Shown one piece after another: positions 8,101 through 17,556 of a DNA stretch of 64,000 bases; the stretch's first letter is position 1; each line of letters opens with the position of its first letter. A program made the translations under genes and the position numbers. The notes beneath the pieces are model-generated. The model ran no database searches. It was given only the letters and a program-made list of their open reading frames with translations, and had not been told where the DNA came from. This stretch comes from Flavisolibacter nicotianae. GTDB lineage: Bacteria; Bacteroidota; Bacteroidia; Chitinophagales; Chitinophagaceae. The DNA lies in contig NZ_RBCI01000001.1 of assembly GCF_003628535.1 (NCBI RefSeq), positions 1 to 64,000 of the forward strand, given 5' to 3'.

Positions 8101-11100
8101 TTGGGCCGAATGTTCGCCTGCCAGGTAAACAGGCTGGTGAAGAATCACCTGCTCGTGCAGGTTGTTCCAAATACCGCTTCTCCGTAACGGCATTGAAGCG
8201 TCCTCCATCCACTGCCGGCTTCTGCCCAAGTTTTGATTCTTTTCTTCATCCAAATGAAAAGGATAAGGAAGAACAGGCATCTGTACTGATTGGGTAATTT
8301 GATAGTGTCGGATATTTTCGGCGGTCAGCCGGCCTTTTATCCAGGGCGAATAGTTTCTGAAATGCACATCCAGCAAGCGCCGCTTCACCGGGCAAAGCCA
8401 AAGGTTGTGGGAAAGTTGAAAATGGCAGGCGGTTTCCAGCCTTAGTTTAAAAGTTTGGTTGTCTTCCTGGAGCAGGGCTGACTTCAATGTCCGCCAAATG
8501 CGCTCCATTAATTCGTTAATCTGGTCAATTGTATCTGCATCAAGCGCATCCAGTTCATGATAACCCAATCCGGCGCAAATCAGCAAAGCCAACCGGCCGG
8601 GTATCAAAGCTTTCTTTTTAAAACTGGGCCAGCGTTTTCCATCCTTTTCCTGTGCATCCGGGTTGCGCAGCGGTATGCTTTTAAAATATTTGTCAAATGA
8701 AGTGGTGTAAGGATGGATATCAGTGTTCAATTCAAAATGAAACGGAATGCGAACTCCAAAATCTACGGCAATTTTTAAAAGGCTTTGCCACTCGCTGGCC
8801 GTGATGCCCAAACTTTCGGCAACAGTCGGTAGCGGAACTTTTTCAAGTTTAGGGTATACCACGCTCACCATGCCCAGGTTTTCTAATGACCGTTCTTTTG
8901 GCAAGCGGCGGGCAAACTGGTCGTACAGCATGGCCGACAGGTAAAGTCGTTTGCCATTCGGATTTTTGTCGTTCGGGTTGTTACCGTTGAAAAGTGTAGT
9001 CAAATCTAAGCGGTATGACAAGTCGTCCAACGCCTTATCCCAGCTTAAACGGGCAGGCGGCACCGGTGCAGCAATGCCTTCTAACGCTTGTTTACATCTT
9101 TTAATATCATCTTCAATCAACTGGCGTACTCTTGGTTTGGTTGTTGTAGCCAATTCCATTTCCAACTCGCTTATTTCCCGCATCAAGTCAACCTTGTTTG
9201 CAGCAGGACGGTCTATTTCCAACGCTAGTTGCCGCTGGCAAAGCAGGTGGTACACCATGGCACGCACCCAACTTGCTTCTTTATCTTGATTGATAAGGGC
9301 GGAAATGCGGGCCGTGCCCTGCCGGCTGTCAGTAAAGGAAATGTACTTCCGTCCTTCCCACAACATACCTGTTTTCGGCTGTTTCTCCGGAGGTGTTTCT
9401 TCCAGTATTATATCGGCCAATACCCGGTTGATAAAAGAAGACGACAACCGGAAGTGGAAAGGATGGGTGACGCCTTCACCGCAATGAACACAGCGGGCTT
9501 GGCTTTCATTTTCCCTGCGAAGACATATATACTCATCACCATGATGCATTTTGCCTTCCTTGTCAAGAGAAAAGTGATAGTGTCCGTTTGAGTACCGGCC
9601 ATCCTCCCTGACTTTGGCGAAATAAAACCGGGAATGCGGCATACTGCCGGTCTCGTCTTCCTCGTCGTCTGCTCGATCAATAGCAAAAGGGTCCTCCACA
9701 ACCTTTGACACCATTTTTAACAGCTCTTCACTGTTTTCGACAACCCGGTCTGCTTCAAACAAATAGTTACCGCAAGAACTGCAAGTTACCAGTTCCAGCA
9801 TGGGCCAACCGCATTGGCAAGCCACAGCCGCGTGGGTGGACAGCTTGCCTAGTGGTGCACCCGTTTTGTTGTGTTCGCAAGCGGGATTGGTACAAACGTA
9901 CAGCCCGCCAATGCCACGAGCAAAAAAGTGCCCACGTACAGGCAGGATGGATTTGCCTTTTACCTGCCGTTCGCTTAACCCATCAATCAACTTTAGTGCG
10001 TTTGGAACATCCGGAGCCAAAAACTGTTTTTGTATTTCTTCTACTGATACACCACCGGGTGACTTCAAGATTTTGTGTCTGAGCTGTTGCACTTCCATTA
10101 CCTGTTCCGGAGCAGGATTGCTCATTAGTGCTTGAAACAAAGTCGCTGAATGGGTGGCGGGCGGCAACTCTTGTGAAAACACCCGTTGGCCGGTAATGAT
10201 CTTGATGTTGCTCGCTTCAATGCCGCACAGGCCGGCCATGAATTCCCTTAACCGTTCAGCACTATCGGCACCGGAGCCAACGGTGGCAGAGGTGATAGCA
10301 AAACGCAGTTGCGATGCATCCGCTTCAAAGGCATCTACAATACGCCGGATGAGCAGCGCCATTTCTGCTGCCCTTGACCCGGTTAGGGTATGGGCTTCAT
10401 CCAGCAAAATCCAACGCAGCTTACCTTTTGAGTTTTGCAGTAGAGGCACATCCCTGTTACGCACCAACACATATTCCAGCATGGATGGGTTGGTAAACAA
10501 AATCTGCGGCGGTGTTTCACGAATTTGTTGCCGGGACGCTAACTCAGGCAATCGGTCAGCTGCCTTTTTCCCAGGAAACTGGTCGGGTGTATCGCCGTTG
10601 TACACAGCATAGTTAACACCACCCAAGGCCTTACACCAGGCATGCATCCGCTTTTTTTGGCTGCCAATCAACGCATTAAGCGGATAAAGAAAGATGGCGT
10701 TTACGCCGGTTTGGTTTCGGCAATGAGAAAAAATATCGTAGAGCACCGGTAGCATAAAGCACTCTGTTTTACCCGAACCTGTTCCAGTAGTGACGGCAAT
10801 GGATTTTTTCTGGTGCAGCAGCGTTTGCCAACTTTCTACCTGATGCTTGTATGGCCGCCGGTCCGCCGGGAACCGGAAGGTTTCGTCTTTGATTTTGTCA
10901 AGTGCTTCAATGAATGTGGCATCAAAGAGGCCGTCTGTTTCGGCAAAGGTTTGTGCTGCAGCCTCCCAAGGAAAGGAAGTTTGAAAAACGGGCTTGGCCA
11001 ACAGTTGCTCATCTTCTTTTTGAAAAAGGGCTCGCAGTTGTTGTTGCATTTCCGCATCGCCGGTAGCCCAAAGCGACAGGATTGAATCGTTTAACCTGTT

Positions 11101-11133
11101 TTCAATCTTCTGGTATAAGTTGTGAAAGTTCAT
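5188..11133 (-). CDS. druE: DruE-like giant DEAD/DEAH helicase with DUF1998 domain (Druantia type III-like)
   Basis: A 1981-residue superfamily 2 helicase. Walker [11 protein letters not shown] lies at 115-124, the DEAH box ILLDEAHTL at 242-250, Cys-rich zinc clusters (CxxC pairs of the CTNPACEH and CSSCGNYLF type) in the insert, and motif [11 protein letters not shown] near 1065. Next comes a DUF1998-type region with [13 protein letters not shown] and a four-Cys cluster, [10 protein letters not shown], near 1590-1600. About 370 further residues form an unassigned extension. Very large DUF1998 helicases of this build are the hallmark gene (DruE) of Druantia defence systems. Its ATG overlaps the stop of the 1023-aa gene by 4 bp, so they are coupled. 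The role in phage exclusion follows from the family; helicase or translocase activity is very likely. Confidence 0.75.
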   Translation of the reverse strand: MNFHNLYQKIENRLNDSILSLWATGDAEMQQQLRALFQKEDEQLLAKPVFQTSFPWEAAAQTFAETDGLFDATFIEALDKIKDETFRFPADRRPYKHQVESWQTLLHQKKSIAVTTGTGSGKTECFMLPVLYDIFSHCRNQTGVNAIFLYPLNALIGSQKKRMHAWCKALGGVNYAVYNGDTPDQFPGKKAADRLPELASRQQIRETPPQILFTNPSMLEYVLVRNRDVPLLQNSKGKLRWILLDEAHTLTGSRAAEMALLIRRIVDAFEADASQLRFAITSATVGSGADSAERLREFMAGLCGIEASNIKIITGQRVFSQELPPATHSATLFQALMSNPAPEQVMEVQQLRHKILKSPGGVSVEEIQKQFLAPDVPNALKLIDGLSERQVKGKSILPVRGHFFARGIGGLYVCTNPACEHNKTGAPLGKLSTHAAVACQCGWPMLELVTCSSCGNYLFEADRVVENSEELLKMVSKVVEDPFAIDRADDEEDETGSMPHSRFYFAKVREDGRYSNGHYHFSLDKEGKMHHGDEYICLRRENESQARCVHCGEGVTHPFHFRLSSSFINRVLADIILEETPPEKQPKTGMLWEGRKYISFTDSRQGTARISALINQDKEASWVRAMVYHLLCQRQLALEIDRPAANKVDLMREISELEMELATTTKPRVRQLIEDDIKRCKQALEGIAAPVPPARLSWDKALDDLSYRLDLTTLFNGNNPNDKNPNGKRLYLSAMLYDQFARRLPKERSLENLGMVSVVYPKLEKVPLPTVAESLGITASEWQSLLKIAVDFGVRIPFHFELNTDIHPYTTSFDKYFKSIPLRNPDAQEKDGKRWPSFKKKALIPGRLALLICAGLGYHELDALDADTIDQINELMERIWRTLKSALLQEDNQTFKLRLETACHFQLSHNLWLCPVKRRLLDVHFRNYSPWIKGRLTAENIRHYQITQSVQMPVLPYPFHLDEEKNQNLGRSRQWMEDASMPLRRSGIWNNLHEQVILHQPVYLAGEHSAQQRKARLEELEQKFEQAEISVLNCSTTMEMGVDIGGISAVVMNNVPPGPANYLQRAGRAGRRAEAKSVALTICAPNPIGMYAMQRPQWALDHPIAPPTLSLRSNAVTERHVHAFFLGKFVQTDGVRGLNIRETIQAFFFTEGGSLAFRFQNWLRQLDVRPYFKALNHLVQNTPLANNSHRYLLQQTSHAFDALVEKTRQRKTSLDDKISSLERDFGEKSPAAAAVRFQRDQFINSNAVQYLAEECFLPSAGMPTGIVELETLTVDDLKNKRTDIARPSYFITQALSEFAPGNEVVVDGRTYYPAGIILKNERNDQAKHDIVQRCTCGNERIVAVADDLKHDACMHCGQRNFKGLKLEGGNPGYTELIEPVGFAVDLYEPPSRRVNPVSNTQYVDPLLINVQPWPSGSPALYECRESDGGGEILFYNTGQGQGYAVCLDCGRTANSADGLKDHKRLRGGRSEDNDRNAICSGNNSGYAIREHVILGGRFKTDFCELRLRRKDGQLSDNIILLYTLGSVLTKSLARYLGIEEGEIAFGLKRYDTYSTIFIYDNVRGGAGYAVQLPLYADLLFKTAKEKLERCDCDKACTKCLIDRNTQWHIGKLDRHTAVEWLEHALSLSAPAELQNEFPGIEPLVGSLENELARLAYTQQIRTLWVYADTSVRDWEPENIKLFNSLKGRYSINILLEDRQNAWDTDERVRIIQLEKQFNFYQLSPVKAVVLQTICKLEKNNGQCTEYLAAQPNLTLDNVWGNPEFGFVYKRPCQKPEDHIPLTIVLDRQNTVDIYIDQNDPSSISSNGLVDILLKKLTGKLDLASAMKGHRFEAVYSDRYLKTPIGCLMMVQFLEVLQKRLGFSVKSFLFNGKHFGNDYAPSSWNGDFRNADMRNRTIERWIKELGIDNVEARSERIPHFRFFKFWNDKVTVTIRPDGGVEHGWYPVNASSVKKAEFVSVKDLFQVSRKDGKMLYSVSIEQS

Positions 11134-14100
11134 AATAGCAGTTTAGCTTTTAATAAAAAATGACAAATGGCATAGCCGTACCAATCGGGGTGTAGTTGTT
11201 GGCTGTAACGGACGTTGCGGCGAATGTGCTCGCCTTCGGCACACCACAGGCAGTTGTTCTTCCCTGTGATAGACAACGCTACGGCTAAAGGACTTTTTAT
11301 TAATAGCGCCAGGTTGTCGGCGCATGTTACCGGTAGCAGCTTCTCATGCATTTCAGGCACCACCGGGCATTGGCGGGGAATGCCGCTTAAGACTTTCTCT
11401 CCTAACGACGACCGTATATTATTGAATTTCTGCGTTGGCGAAACAGAAGTGTCAACTACCGGCCATTGGTCTTGCATGGCAAACCGACGGATTTGCGAAA
11501 AGTGGGCAATGGGATGTTGGGCGGAATAGATACCGCTTATGGCTTCCCAAACAAGCGTAAAATCACGGGAGCCAAATTCGCAGCCTGCCCATTCCATTGC
11601 CTCCTGCCAATGCTGCTTTTCTACCCAGTGAAAGCAAAAACCCAGGTCTGCCTCCAATTGTGGGCACTCGGCGGTGACAAACTGCTCTGAAGTGCCGTAA
11701 CTAACCAGGAAAACAAACAAGCGTGCCGCCAATAGGGAGGAAAAACTACAAGACCGGAGGAGTTCAAACGTGGCAAATGGCAGGTGGTTGTCAATACAGA
11801 TTTGGTAATAAGCCAATAGTTGCTTCCAACAATCACTTTCCGGCCCACCTTCCAATAATGATAAACGATACAATTCGAGGCGGGCCATGCGGTCATCTGG
11901 TGGAATCGGGCTGCCCGGCGGCACAAGGTTAAGAAAAGCAGGCTTAATCGAACCCCGTTTGCCGCCCTCGCCAAAAACGATGTACTTTGACGCCTGAGGT
12001 TCATCCAAAAACCGGTAGCCTTCTTCTGAGGGCACCAACCCCGCCAGAGAGATGTTGGCGTTTTCACATTCCAGCGGTACGGCATACAGTAGTTCCCCAT
12101 CAATGTTCCCGGCTTTCACTAAAGCTTGACCCTGGTCGTCAACACTACATTCCAATTGTTGGGCATAGCGCTGTATGGAATAGCTTCTTACGGGGTGAAC
12201 TGATTTATTGTCGTCACGCCAGACTTCTATTTGCACTTCGGCACGGCCGTCCAAAGGGTCGCATAAGCTGAAGAGTTGTTCGATTTTGTCGGAGAAGCGC
12301 GTTAATGGCAATAAGGCCTCGCTTAACCTTTGCGATAACACAATATCCTTACATTTTGTGTTGTAGAGCCGGACGAATAAGGGTTTCCTATCGCACAGCA
12401 GGCGGTAGCCGTATAAATGGTCAAGTAGCAATTTATGATCTTCAGCTATAACGCATTCATCGTTGCCGATTAGCTCCACGCCGGAAAATGGCGGCGCCAT
12501 TTCAAATTGAATGCCTTTGCTCTGGCCCACCAGCCGCAAGCTGGCGCCAATAGACTTTGGCTGTTTGGTGGCATCGGTACAGGTGAGGCGCACTTCTTTA
12601 TCAGAGAGAATTGCAACTGAAACCAAACTGCTTGTGCTTGCATTCAACTGTAATCGAAAATCGTTGTTGCTTATGTACAATTCAGCTTCCAGCAGGGTGC
12701 TGTTGCGCACCTCTAATTGGAGTGCCCCGATGTTGAAAAAGCAATCCTCTTCCTGCACGCCATTCACTTCTATGCAAAACTCAATCAGGCCTTTTGGCAT
12801 TGGTTCATTCCAGGCTTTCCAGCACTGCTCACCTTTGCTGCGCCATCGCTTGGTTGCATTAGATAACAATTCTCCATTTTTATCGTACGCTACCAGCTTT
12901 GGCTTGCTGCGCACCACCGGCATGTTGGCTTTCTGCAACCAGAGAGGCCCTTCATCAGGAACATACCAATCGAAAGATGGACATCCTGTTTTATAGGTGA
13001 GTACTGCTCCATCTCGTATCAAATTAAACTGGCCTTTAAACTCACGGCCGTACAAAATCTCATTTGCCACTTCCACCAGTCCCGCTTCTAATCCATCCTG
13101 GGGTCGAAAGGCTTCCGGATACAGTACCATCGCATTGTCTTCAGCCGTGTGTGTCCCTTTTTGCAAGAGCCATTGGCCTTCAGAGTAACGGGTCCATAGT
13201 GTAGGCCGCTGCAGGCTGGGCAAGCTACCAAGAAGGTGTGTACAACAATGCCGCCGGCCATCATGCGCAATAAGGTACAAGTCCGGCCGCTGATCAGTGC
13301 CGTGCCATCGCAATCGTGCGGAGCTCACCCACACTACGGTGAAGCGGTTGACACTGTTCCGAATAAACTTGCACACTACCCTCTCTTCATAAAATAGTTT
13401 ATACTCGTACGATGGCTCTTCTTCCCTGTCGTCGTTGATTAAGAGCTTATCCCGGAAGGTTTCAGCATCCATTTCCGGAAAACCCAAATAAAGCCAGATA
13501 GATGCCTTGGCCGGCTCTAACACCCAAAAGCTGCGTAGCCTTCGCTTTTGGGGTACTTGGGTAAGCGAACGTTTTTTACTTTTCAGTTCAGCGCTGATCT
13601 CACCCATTACATCATCCTTCTCCAGTAGCGACAGAAAGTCGGCATCCTCGTTATTGACGGCTTTCACAATCTGCAGACAACAGGCATAGATCTCATCGTT
13701 TCGACTTGAGGGAGGTAGTATAGAGGTAATAGAAAAGTCAAAAGCGAAATCGTCTATAGCTGTCGGGTTTAGCTCTAGAATGCGCAGCAGAAAACGGGTA
13801 TATGCTCCTTTGTTTTTACCAATATGGCGTACCGGTAGACCTCCTTGGAGCAACAGGGTACGGAAGTAGTGTGTGTTTGCATTGCGTATCCAGCGTACAC
13901 CGAGAAGTTTAGCACCGTGTATTGCATGCCGGTAAAAATCGCTCTCACCAAAGGCTTGCTTGTTGGCTATGGTGTTGAAGATTTCCTGCTTAGAAGGGTA
14001 TCCACCATCGTAAGCGCACTTCCACCAGGCGGCGTAATAAAGGGCGCAATCCCTTGCGTCAATGGCTGTTAAGCTGTGTGCATTGCGCAGGTGATTTTGG

Positions 14101-14201
14101 AGCAAATAAAAGAATTGCGCATCCAAATTATAGCGCCATAAGGCACGGCCATCGTGTTTAGTAAGAGTGTTTCTAGCAAGCAATTTTGTTAAATGGTTCA
14201 T
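11130..14201 (-). CDS. druH: DruH-like protein (STY4851/ECs_5259-type), Druantia type III partner
   Basis: A 1023-residue protein with no signal peptide or membrane segment and no classical catalytic motif. The N-terminal region, with [29 protein letters not shown] and [17 protein letters not shown], matches my memory of the STY4851/ECs_5259 family (xxAEWWRRxYxGG ... YLxTLxxxGGLPLxLL), which occurs next to giant DUF1998 helicases and is called DruH in two-gene Druantia type III systems. The gene directly precedes the helicase with an ATGA overlap, the expected order. Its molecular function is unknown in the literature as I recall it. The middle and C-terminal parts look like beta-rich and helical modules that I cannot name. 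Confidence 0.65.
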   Translation of the reverse strand: MNHLTKLLARNTLTKHDGRALWRYNLDAQFFYLLQNHLRNAHSLTAIDARDCALYYAAWWKCAYDGGYPSKQEIFNTIANKQAFGESDFYRHAIHGAKLLGVRWIRNANTHYFRTLLLQGGLPVRHIGKNKGAYTRFLLRILELNPTAIDDFAFDFSITSILPPSSRNDEIYACCLQIVKAVNNEDADFLSLLEKDDVMGEISAELKSKKRSLTQVPQKRRLRSFWVLEPAKASIWLYLGFPEMDAETFRDKLLINDDREEEPSYEYKLFYEERVVCKFIRNSVNRFTVVWVSSARLRWHGTDQRPDLYLIAHDGRRHCCTHLLGSLPSLQRPTLWTRYSEGQWLLQKGTHTAEDNAMVLYPEAFRPQDGLEAGLVEVANEILYGREFKGQFNLIRDGAVLTYKTGCPSFDWYVPDEGPLWLQKANMPVVRSKPKLVAYDKNGELLSNATKRWRSKGEQCWKAWNEPMPKGLIEFCIEVNGVQEEDCFFNIGALQLEVRNSTLLEAELYISNNDFRLQLNASTSSLVSVAILSDKEVRLTCTDATKQPKSIGASLRLVGQSKGIQFEMAPPFSGVELIGNDECVIAEDHKLLLDHLYGYRLLCDRKPLFVRLYNTKCKDIVLSQRLSEALLPLTRFSDKIEQLFSLCDPLDGRAEVQIEVWRDDNKSVHPVRSYSIQRYAQQLECSVDDQGQALVKAGNIDGELLYAVPLECENANISLAGLVPSEEGYRFLDEPQASKYIVFGEGGKRGSIKPAFLNLVPPGSPIPPDDRMARLELYRLSLLEGGPESDCWKQLLAYYQICIDNHLPFATFELLRSCSFSSLLAARLFVFLVSYGTSEQFVTAECPQLEADLGFCFHWVEKQHWQEAMEWAGCEFGSRDFTLVWEAISGIYSAQHPIAHFSQIRRFAMQDQWPVVDTSVSPTQKFNNIRSSLGEKVLSGIPRQCPVVPEMHEKLLPVTCADNLALLIKSPLAVALSITGKNNCLWCAEGEHIRRNVRYSQQLHPDWYGYAICHFLLKAKLLL

Positions 14202-14388
14202 AACAAGCAGCAGTAAACTTTATATAAGAATGAACTTTTTTAAACTTAAAACACGGAAAAATATCATTTGTATGAAGTCTGTTTCGATGCTTATAGACCA
14301 CCACAGAATTTATAGTGTTCTCTATTTGAGCAGTCTTCAAAGGACCTCCTGATCTTGAAATATATTTAATCGCTTCGTGTAAGGTCAT
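14173..14388 (-). CDS. Small HARE-HTH-like DNA-binding protein at the head of the druH-druE unit
   Basis: A 71-residue ORF beginning MTLHEAIKYISRSGGPLKTAQIENTIN, then VVYKHRNRLHTNDIF. This pattern (helix, GxPL-x3-QI, a basic YxxxxxxL strand, xxxDI) resembles the winged-helix HARE-HTH/RestrictionHTH module found at the N-terminus of restriction enzymes and some regulators. It lies 54 bp after the WYL regulator gene and overlaps the 5' end of druH by 29 bp in another frame. The second half is weak, so the gene may be a shortened remnant. It could be a small regulator or a DNA-binding subunit of the system. Confidence 0.5.
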   Translation of the reverse strand: MTLHEAIKYISRSGGPLKTAQIENTINSVVVYKHRNRLHTNDIFPCFKFKKVHSYIKFTAACYEPFNKIAC

Positions 14389-14442
14389 TTCTACATTCAG
14401 AAGTCAAATATGAAAAAACATAGTGCAACCTATTTGCACTTT

Positions 14443-15447
14443 CTAACGGTAGCAGGATGCTGCTGTTTCAAAAATTTCCTTCATGCTATTCCGTAAGGCT
14501 ATTGGTTTTAATACTTCCACATCACAGCCATACCCTAGCAATACCGAGCGGAGCTCGTAATTCACGACAAGCTGAAGGCGGATAAGCAAGGCTCCGTTTG
14601 CATACACCTTTAAAATTTCCTGCGTATGATGAATGGGCTTCGTGCGGATGTAAGGCGCTTGACTTGGGGCAATTTTAATTTCGACCGCCTGCACTGGCTC
14701 GCCCTCGGGCAAGCTAACACCCACGAGATTATTGAAATAAGTTTCAGGATCGAAAAAAGGATTCGCAACAAAGGGGTGTAATGAAGGCTTTATAGCCTTT
14801 ATCCTGTCCAGTGCGAGGTTTGTAACTTTTTCGGAACCATCGTGACTACCGATCAAAAACCACCGATTGCGATACTCCCTCAACAAATAGGGGTGAAACA
14901 AACCTTCTGTAGGTTCTGTGGCTTTGAAAGATTGGTATGTAATGCGTAAGACTGTTTTTTCCTTGATAGCAGAAAATAAATCATCAATGTGTTCGGTGCC
15001 AAAAGCCACTGTGTGTTTCTCAAATTGAATGATTGCTGGTCCGCCTGGCACGTTGGTATTAACGGTGTTTTGCAGCTTGTGAATAATACCATTTACATCC
15101 TCTAACACTTTAAAATCATTTACCTGCTTTAAAATGTGAATAGCATCATTCAGCAAACTGATTTCTTCACTTCCTATCGGTAAATTTTTGATGGAGTAAC
15201 TGCTGTCAGAATAATAAAAGTAGGTAGTTGGCCCTTCCTTTCTTTTTTCAATAGGTGCTACCTTCTGTTCTTTTAAATATTTTAAGTCATCTTGGATGGT
15301 TCGTTTGCCTGCGCTGATGCCAAAACGTTCATTCAACTTTTCGTTCACTGCATCAATTAGATTTTGTAAGGTCCACCTTCGGTAATGGTTACGCAGGCAT
15401 TCATCAATGATCTCTATACGAGCTGCAAAATTTTTATTGTCAGGCAT
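14443..15447 (-). CDS. WYL-domain transcriptional regulator (BrxR/CapW-like)
   Basis: A 334-residue regulator. The N-terminal winged helix (about residues 5-75) carries GKRTIQDDLKYLKEQ as its recognition region. A linker follows, then a WYL domain with LRITYQSF, HPYLLREYRNRWFLIGSH and NLALDRIKAI, and a C-terminal WCX segment, LLIRLQLVVNYELRSVLLGYG. WYL proteins of this layout at the head of defence operons (BrxR, CapW) repress the defence genes until a ligand, probably a nucleic-acid or nucleotide signal, releases them. It is first in the same-strand series WYL, small HTH, druH, druE, which supports that role here (inference). Confidence 0.85.
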   Translation of the reverse strand: MPDNKNFAARIEIIDECLRNHYRRWTLQNLIDAVNEKLNERFGISAGKRTIQDDLKYLKEQKVAPIEKRKEGPTTYFYYSDSSYSIKNLPIGSEEISLLNDAIHILKQVNDFKVLEDVNGIIHKLQNTVNTNVPGGPAIIQFEKHTVAFGTEHIDDLFSAIKEKTVLRITYQSFKATEPTEGLFHPYLLREYRNRWFLIGSHDGSEKVTNLALDRIKAIKPSLHPFVANPFFDPETYFNNLVGVSLPEGEPVQAVEIKIAPSQAPYIRTKPIHHTQEILKVYANGALLIRLQLVVNYELRSVLLGYGCDVEVLKPIALRNSMKEIFETAASCYR

Positions 15448-15587
15448 GAGCAGTTAGTTGGATCTGAAAATTAAAGCGGATTTACCAAATAACCATCAAA
15501 ATGCAAATAGACTGCATCCTCCCTTTTTTCTTTTGCTACAAATTCAAGAATATCCTTGATACAAGGCAGAAGTGAACGCCTGCCTGA

Positions 15588-15812
15588 CAAGCGTTCCGGA
15601 GAGAAATTGCCTTCACTCTCATTGTTGAAGGCGGATTAAATTGGAATGAGATGCCTGTTGGAACTACCGCAAGGACCGGTGAAACCTGTCCGGAAAGCGG
15701 CGTGTGGCAAGTAGTTGGCACACCCAGTACAACAGCGCCAATCGCAAAAGGGAACCGGATGCCACCATATGATGGACGAGCCGTAACCTGGAAGCTAATT
15801 CGGTTGGCGTAA
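15588..15812 (+). pseudogene. Remnant of a small protein gene (start missing)
   Basis: An open stretch after a TGA at 15585 reads LNWNEMPVGTTARTGETCPE, then SGVWQVVGT, APIAKGNRMPP and GRAVTWKLIRLA, then TAA. The TGxxCPxSGxW ... KGxxMPP ... AVTWKL pattern is familiar from short Bacteroidota proteins of unknown role, usually 60-90 residues. No ATG occurs before codon 22 (15651), which suggests lost 5' sequence; a 53-residue product from 15651 is possible. On the opposite strand, 15479-15638 also reads protein-like (ending YLHFDGYLVNPL) but has no ATG start either. The area looks like decayed coding DNA. Confidence 0.35.
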
Positions 15813-15818
15813 TTCATA

Positions 15819-15850
15819 ATACAGCCTCTAATTATTGGAGGCTGTATTTG
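15819..15850 (+). terminator. Terminator-like hairpin before the Fic gene
   Basis: ATACAGCCTC (15819-15828) pairs perfectly with GAGGCTGTAT (15838-15847) around a 9-base loop, followed by a short T stretch. It lies right after the small-protein remnant and isolates the Fic promoter region. Confidence 0.65.
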
Positions 15851-15908
15851 CTATGTTTATTTCGAGACTCTGAATTTACAGCTCACATTGGCTCATACCG
15901 TCTCAAAT

Positions 15909-15960
15909 CGTATCACATGATTAAGACAATTATCGTACATTTGCGTATCAAAACGTATCA
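15909..15960 (+). promoter_or_regulatory. Fic promoter with -7 box and three CGTATCA repeats
   Basis: TACATTTG at 15936-15943 fits the Bacteroidota -7 consensus TAnnTTTG, 16 bp before the Fic ATG. The heptamer CGTATCA occurs at 15909-15915, 15944-15950 and 15954-15960, flanking the box and reaching the start codon. The spacing (10 bp between the last two) suggests a regulator that would block transcription, perhaps the winged helix of Fic itself (inference). Confidence 0.45.
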
Positions 15961-17420
15961 TGGAAATTCACACTGTACAGTTTTCTCCGCTAAATTGGAT
16001 GCAGTTTACGCAGGAATTGAGCCAACTAGACCGATTCGATGCACAATGGCAGGCTATTGAACGAAGGGAACAAAAAACTCTAAAAGAGTTGAAAACGATT
16101 GCCACTGTACGTAGCATTGGCGCTTCCACCCGTATTGAAGGATCGCAATTATCAGATGCTGAAGTAGAGGTGCTAATTGAAAACTTGGACATCAATAAGC
16201 TATCTGACAGAGATCAGCAGGAGGTGGCCGGCTATTACGATGCCTTAAACCTGATTACCGAATCATACCGGGACATAGCAATTGCAGAAGCCAGCATCAA
16301 GCACCTGCATAAAACCCTAATGAAGCACAATACAAAAGACAGCTATCATCGGGGAGATTATAAAATTAGCCCAAACCGGGTAGAACGAACCGAAACTGAT
16401 GGCAGCAAAACAACCATCTTCGAAACCACTGCGCCTGGTTGGCCCACCCAGGAGGCGATGGAAGGTTTGGTAAGATGGTATAACGGTGATGCAACCACAC
16501 ACGCCCTGATTCGTGCTGCCATCTTTGTGTATGATTTTCTAAGCATCCACCCGTTCCAAGACGGTAATGGCCGTTTGAGCCGCCTGCTGGCCACCCTTTT
16601 GCTCATGAAAAGCGGCTATGTATGGATCGAATATGTAAGTTTTGAACACGAAATTGAGCACCGGAAAAAAGAGTACTACAAGAAACTGATGGATGCGCAA
16701 AGGGAGAGGCCAGGTGAGGATGTAACGGAATGGGTGTATTTCTTCCTTGATTGCTTAAAAAATATACAGCACCAATTATTGCAGAAGGTAAGAGAAAAAG
16801 AAAGTCGTGGAGCAGTAGGTGTTCGCGAGCAGCAGATCTATAACTTGGTTGAGTTGAATTCTGGTATTAGTAGCGGCGAAGTTGCCCGGCGCCTGAACAT
16901 TCCGCTGCCGACAGTAAAACGGATTTTGTCGGACTTGGTAGCCACCCGCAACCTGATTGTTCATGGAGCAGGAAGAGGTACCAGCTACAGCATAGCGAAT
17001 ACAGATATGGTTCGACATGATGTGACGATTCGATTGACAAACGAAGAAAGAAAAAAAGATTTCATCCTGCCCAAAATCGGGTCTTTTCTGCGCATCAAGA
17101 AGATCGTACTCACTCCCCTATTCGAATGGAAGCACCCTGACGAATGGAGCCAAAAACTTGCGCAAAACGGCTTGTGTTTTACCATCGAAGCCTTAACCGC
17201 CCAAGGAATTGTGTATCGCCAACTTTACTCAGTGGCTAATTATAACGACCCAGCGTACTTTCAGCCAGTGTTTATTGTAAATCCAAACATAGTGTTACCG
17301 GATGTCCTGAAAACATCTGGCATTTATAAGATTAGCTATCCCATCAAATGTAGTATTGAGCTAACAGGCAGCATGGACCGATTTGATTTTGCTGTGATGC
17401 TGGTGACAGATGAAGGATAA
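15960..17420 (+). CDS. Fic/DOC-family protein AMPylator with N-terminal inhibitory motif and winged helix
   Basis: A 486-residue Fic protein. The catalytic loop IHPFQDGNGRLSR lies near residues 196-208 with every key residue present (His, Asp-Gly-Asn-Gly-Arg). A helix with STRIEG at 56-61 is the [S/T]xxxE[G/N] inhibitory motif; placed before the Fic core it makes this a class II enzyme that restrains itself. A winged-helix segment, SSGEVARRLNIPLPTVKRIL, follows at about 300-320, then a C-terminal domain I do not recognise. Such proteins transfer AMP from ATP to a target hydroxyl; the target here is unknown. It is monocistronic, flanked by terminator-like hairpins, and convergent with the integrase gene. 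Confidence 0.9.
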   Translation: MEIHTVQFSPLNWMQFTQELSQLDRFDAQWQAIERREQKTLKELKTIATVRSIGASTRIEGSQLSDAEVEVLIENLDINKLSDRDQQEVAGYYDALNLITESYRDIAIAEASIKHLHKTLMKHNTKDSYHRGDYKISPNRVERTETDGSKTTIFETTAPGWPTQEAMEGLVRWYNGDATTHALIRAAIFVYDFLSIHPFQDGNGRLSRLLATLLLMKSGYVWIEYVSFEHEIEHRKKEYYKKLMDAQRERPGEDVTEWVYFFLDCLKNIQHQLLQKVREKESRGAVGVREQQIYNLVELNSGISSGEVARRLNIPLPTVKRILSDLVATRNLIVHGAGRGTSYSIANTDMVRHDVTIRLTNEERKKDFILPKIGSFLRIKKIVLTPLFEWKHPDEWSQKLAQNGLCFTIEALTAQGIVYRQLYSVANYNDPAYFQPVFIVNPNIVLPDVLKTSGIYKISYPIKCSIELTGSMDRFDFAVMLVTDEG

Positions 17421-17476
17421 GATAACCAGATAAGTATTCCGTGCATTGCAGGTGCATGGCCGGATATAGAAAAATT

Positions 17477-17522
17477 ATAAGCGGCCAAAACATTGCAAAA
17501 TTATATAGTTTTGGCCGCTTAT
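17477..17522. terminator. 15-bp perfect inverted repeat between Fic and integrase genes
   Basis: ATAAGCGGCCAAAAC (17477-17491) pairs perfectly with GTTTTGGCCGCTTAT (17508-17522) across a 16-base loop. It sits between two convergent genes and could end transcripts from both sides, although it lacks a long T tract. A partial further copy of the arm (CAGCCAAAAC) follows a few bases later. Confidence 0.55.
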
Positions 17523-17556
17523 AGAGTGAGTATAAACAGCCAAAACCCCGACTTTC

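Noticed and set aside
15536-15817. A 93-codon minus-strand frame before the Fic gene
   Set aside because: It reads unlike a protein in its second half and overlaps the better plus-strand remnant; no start signal or domain is seen.
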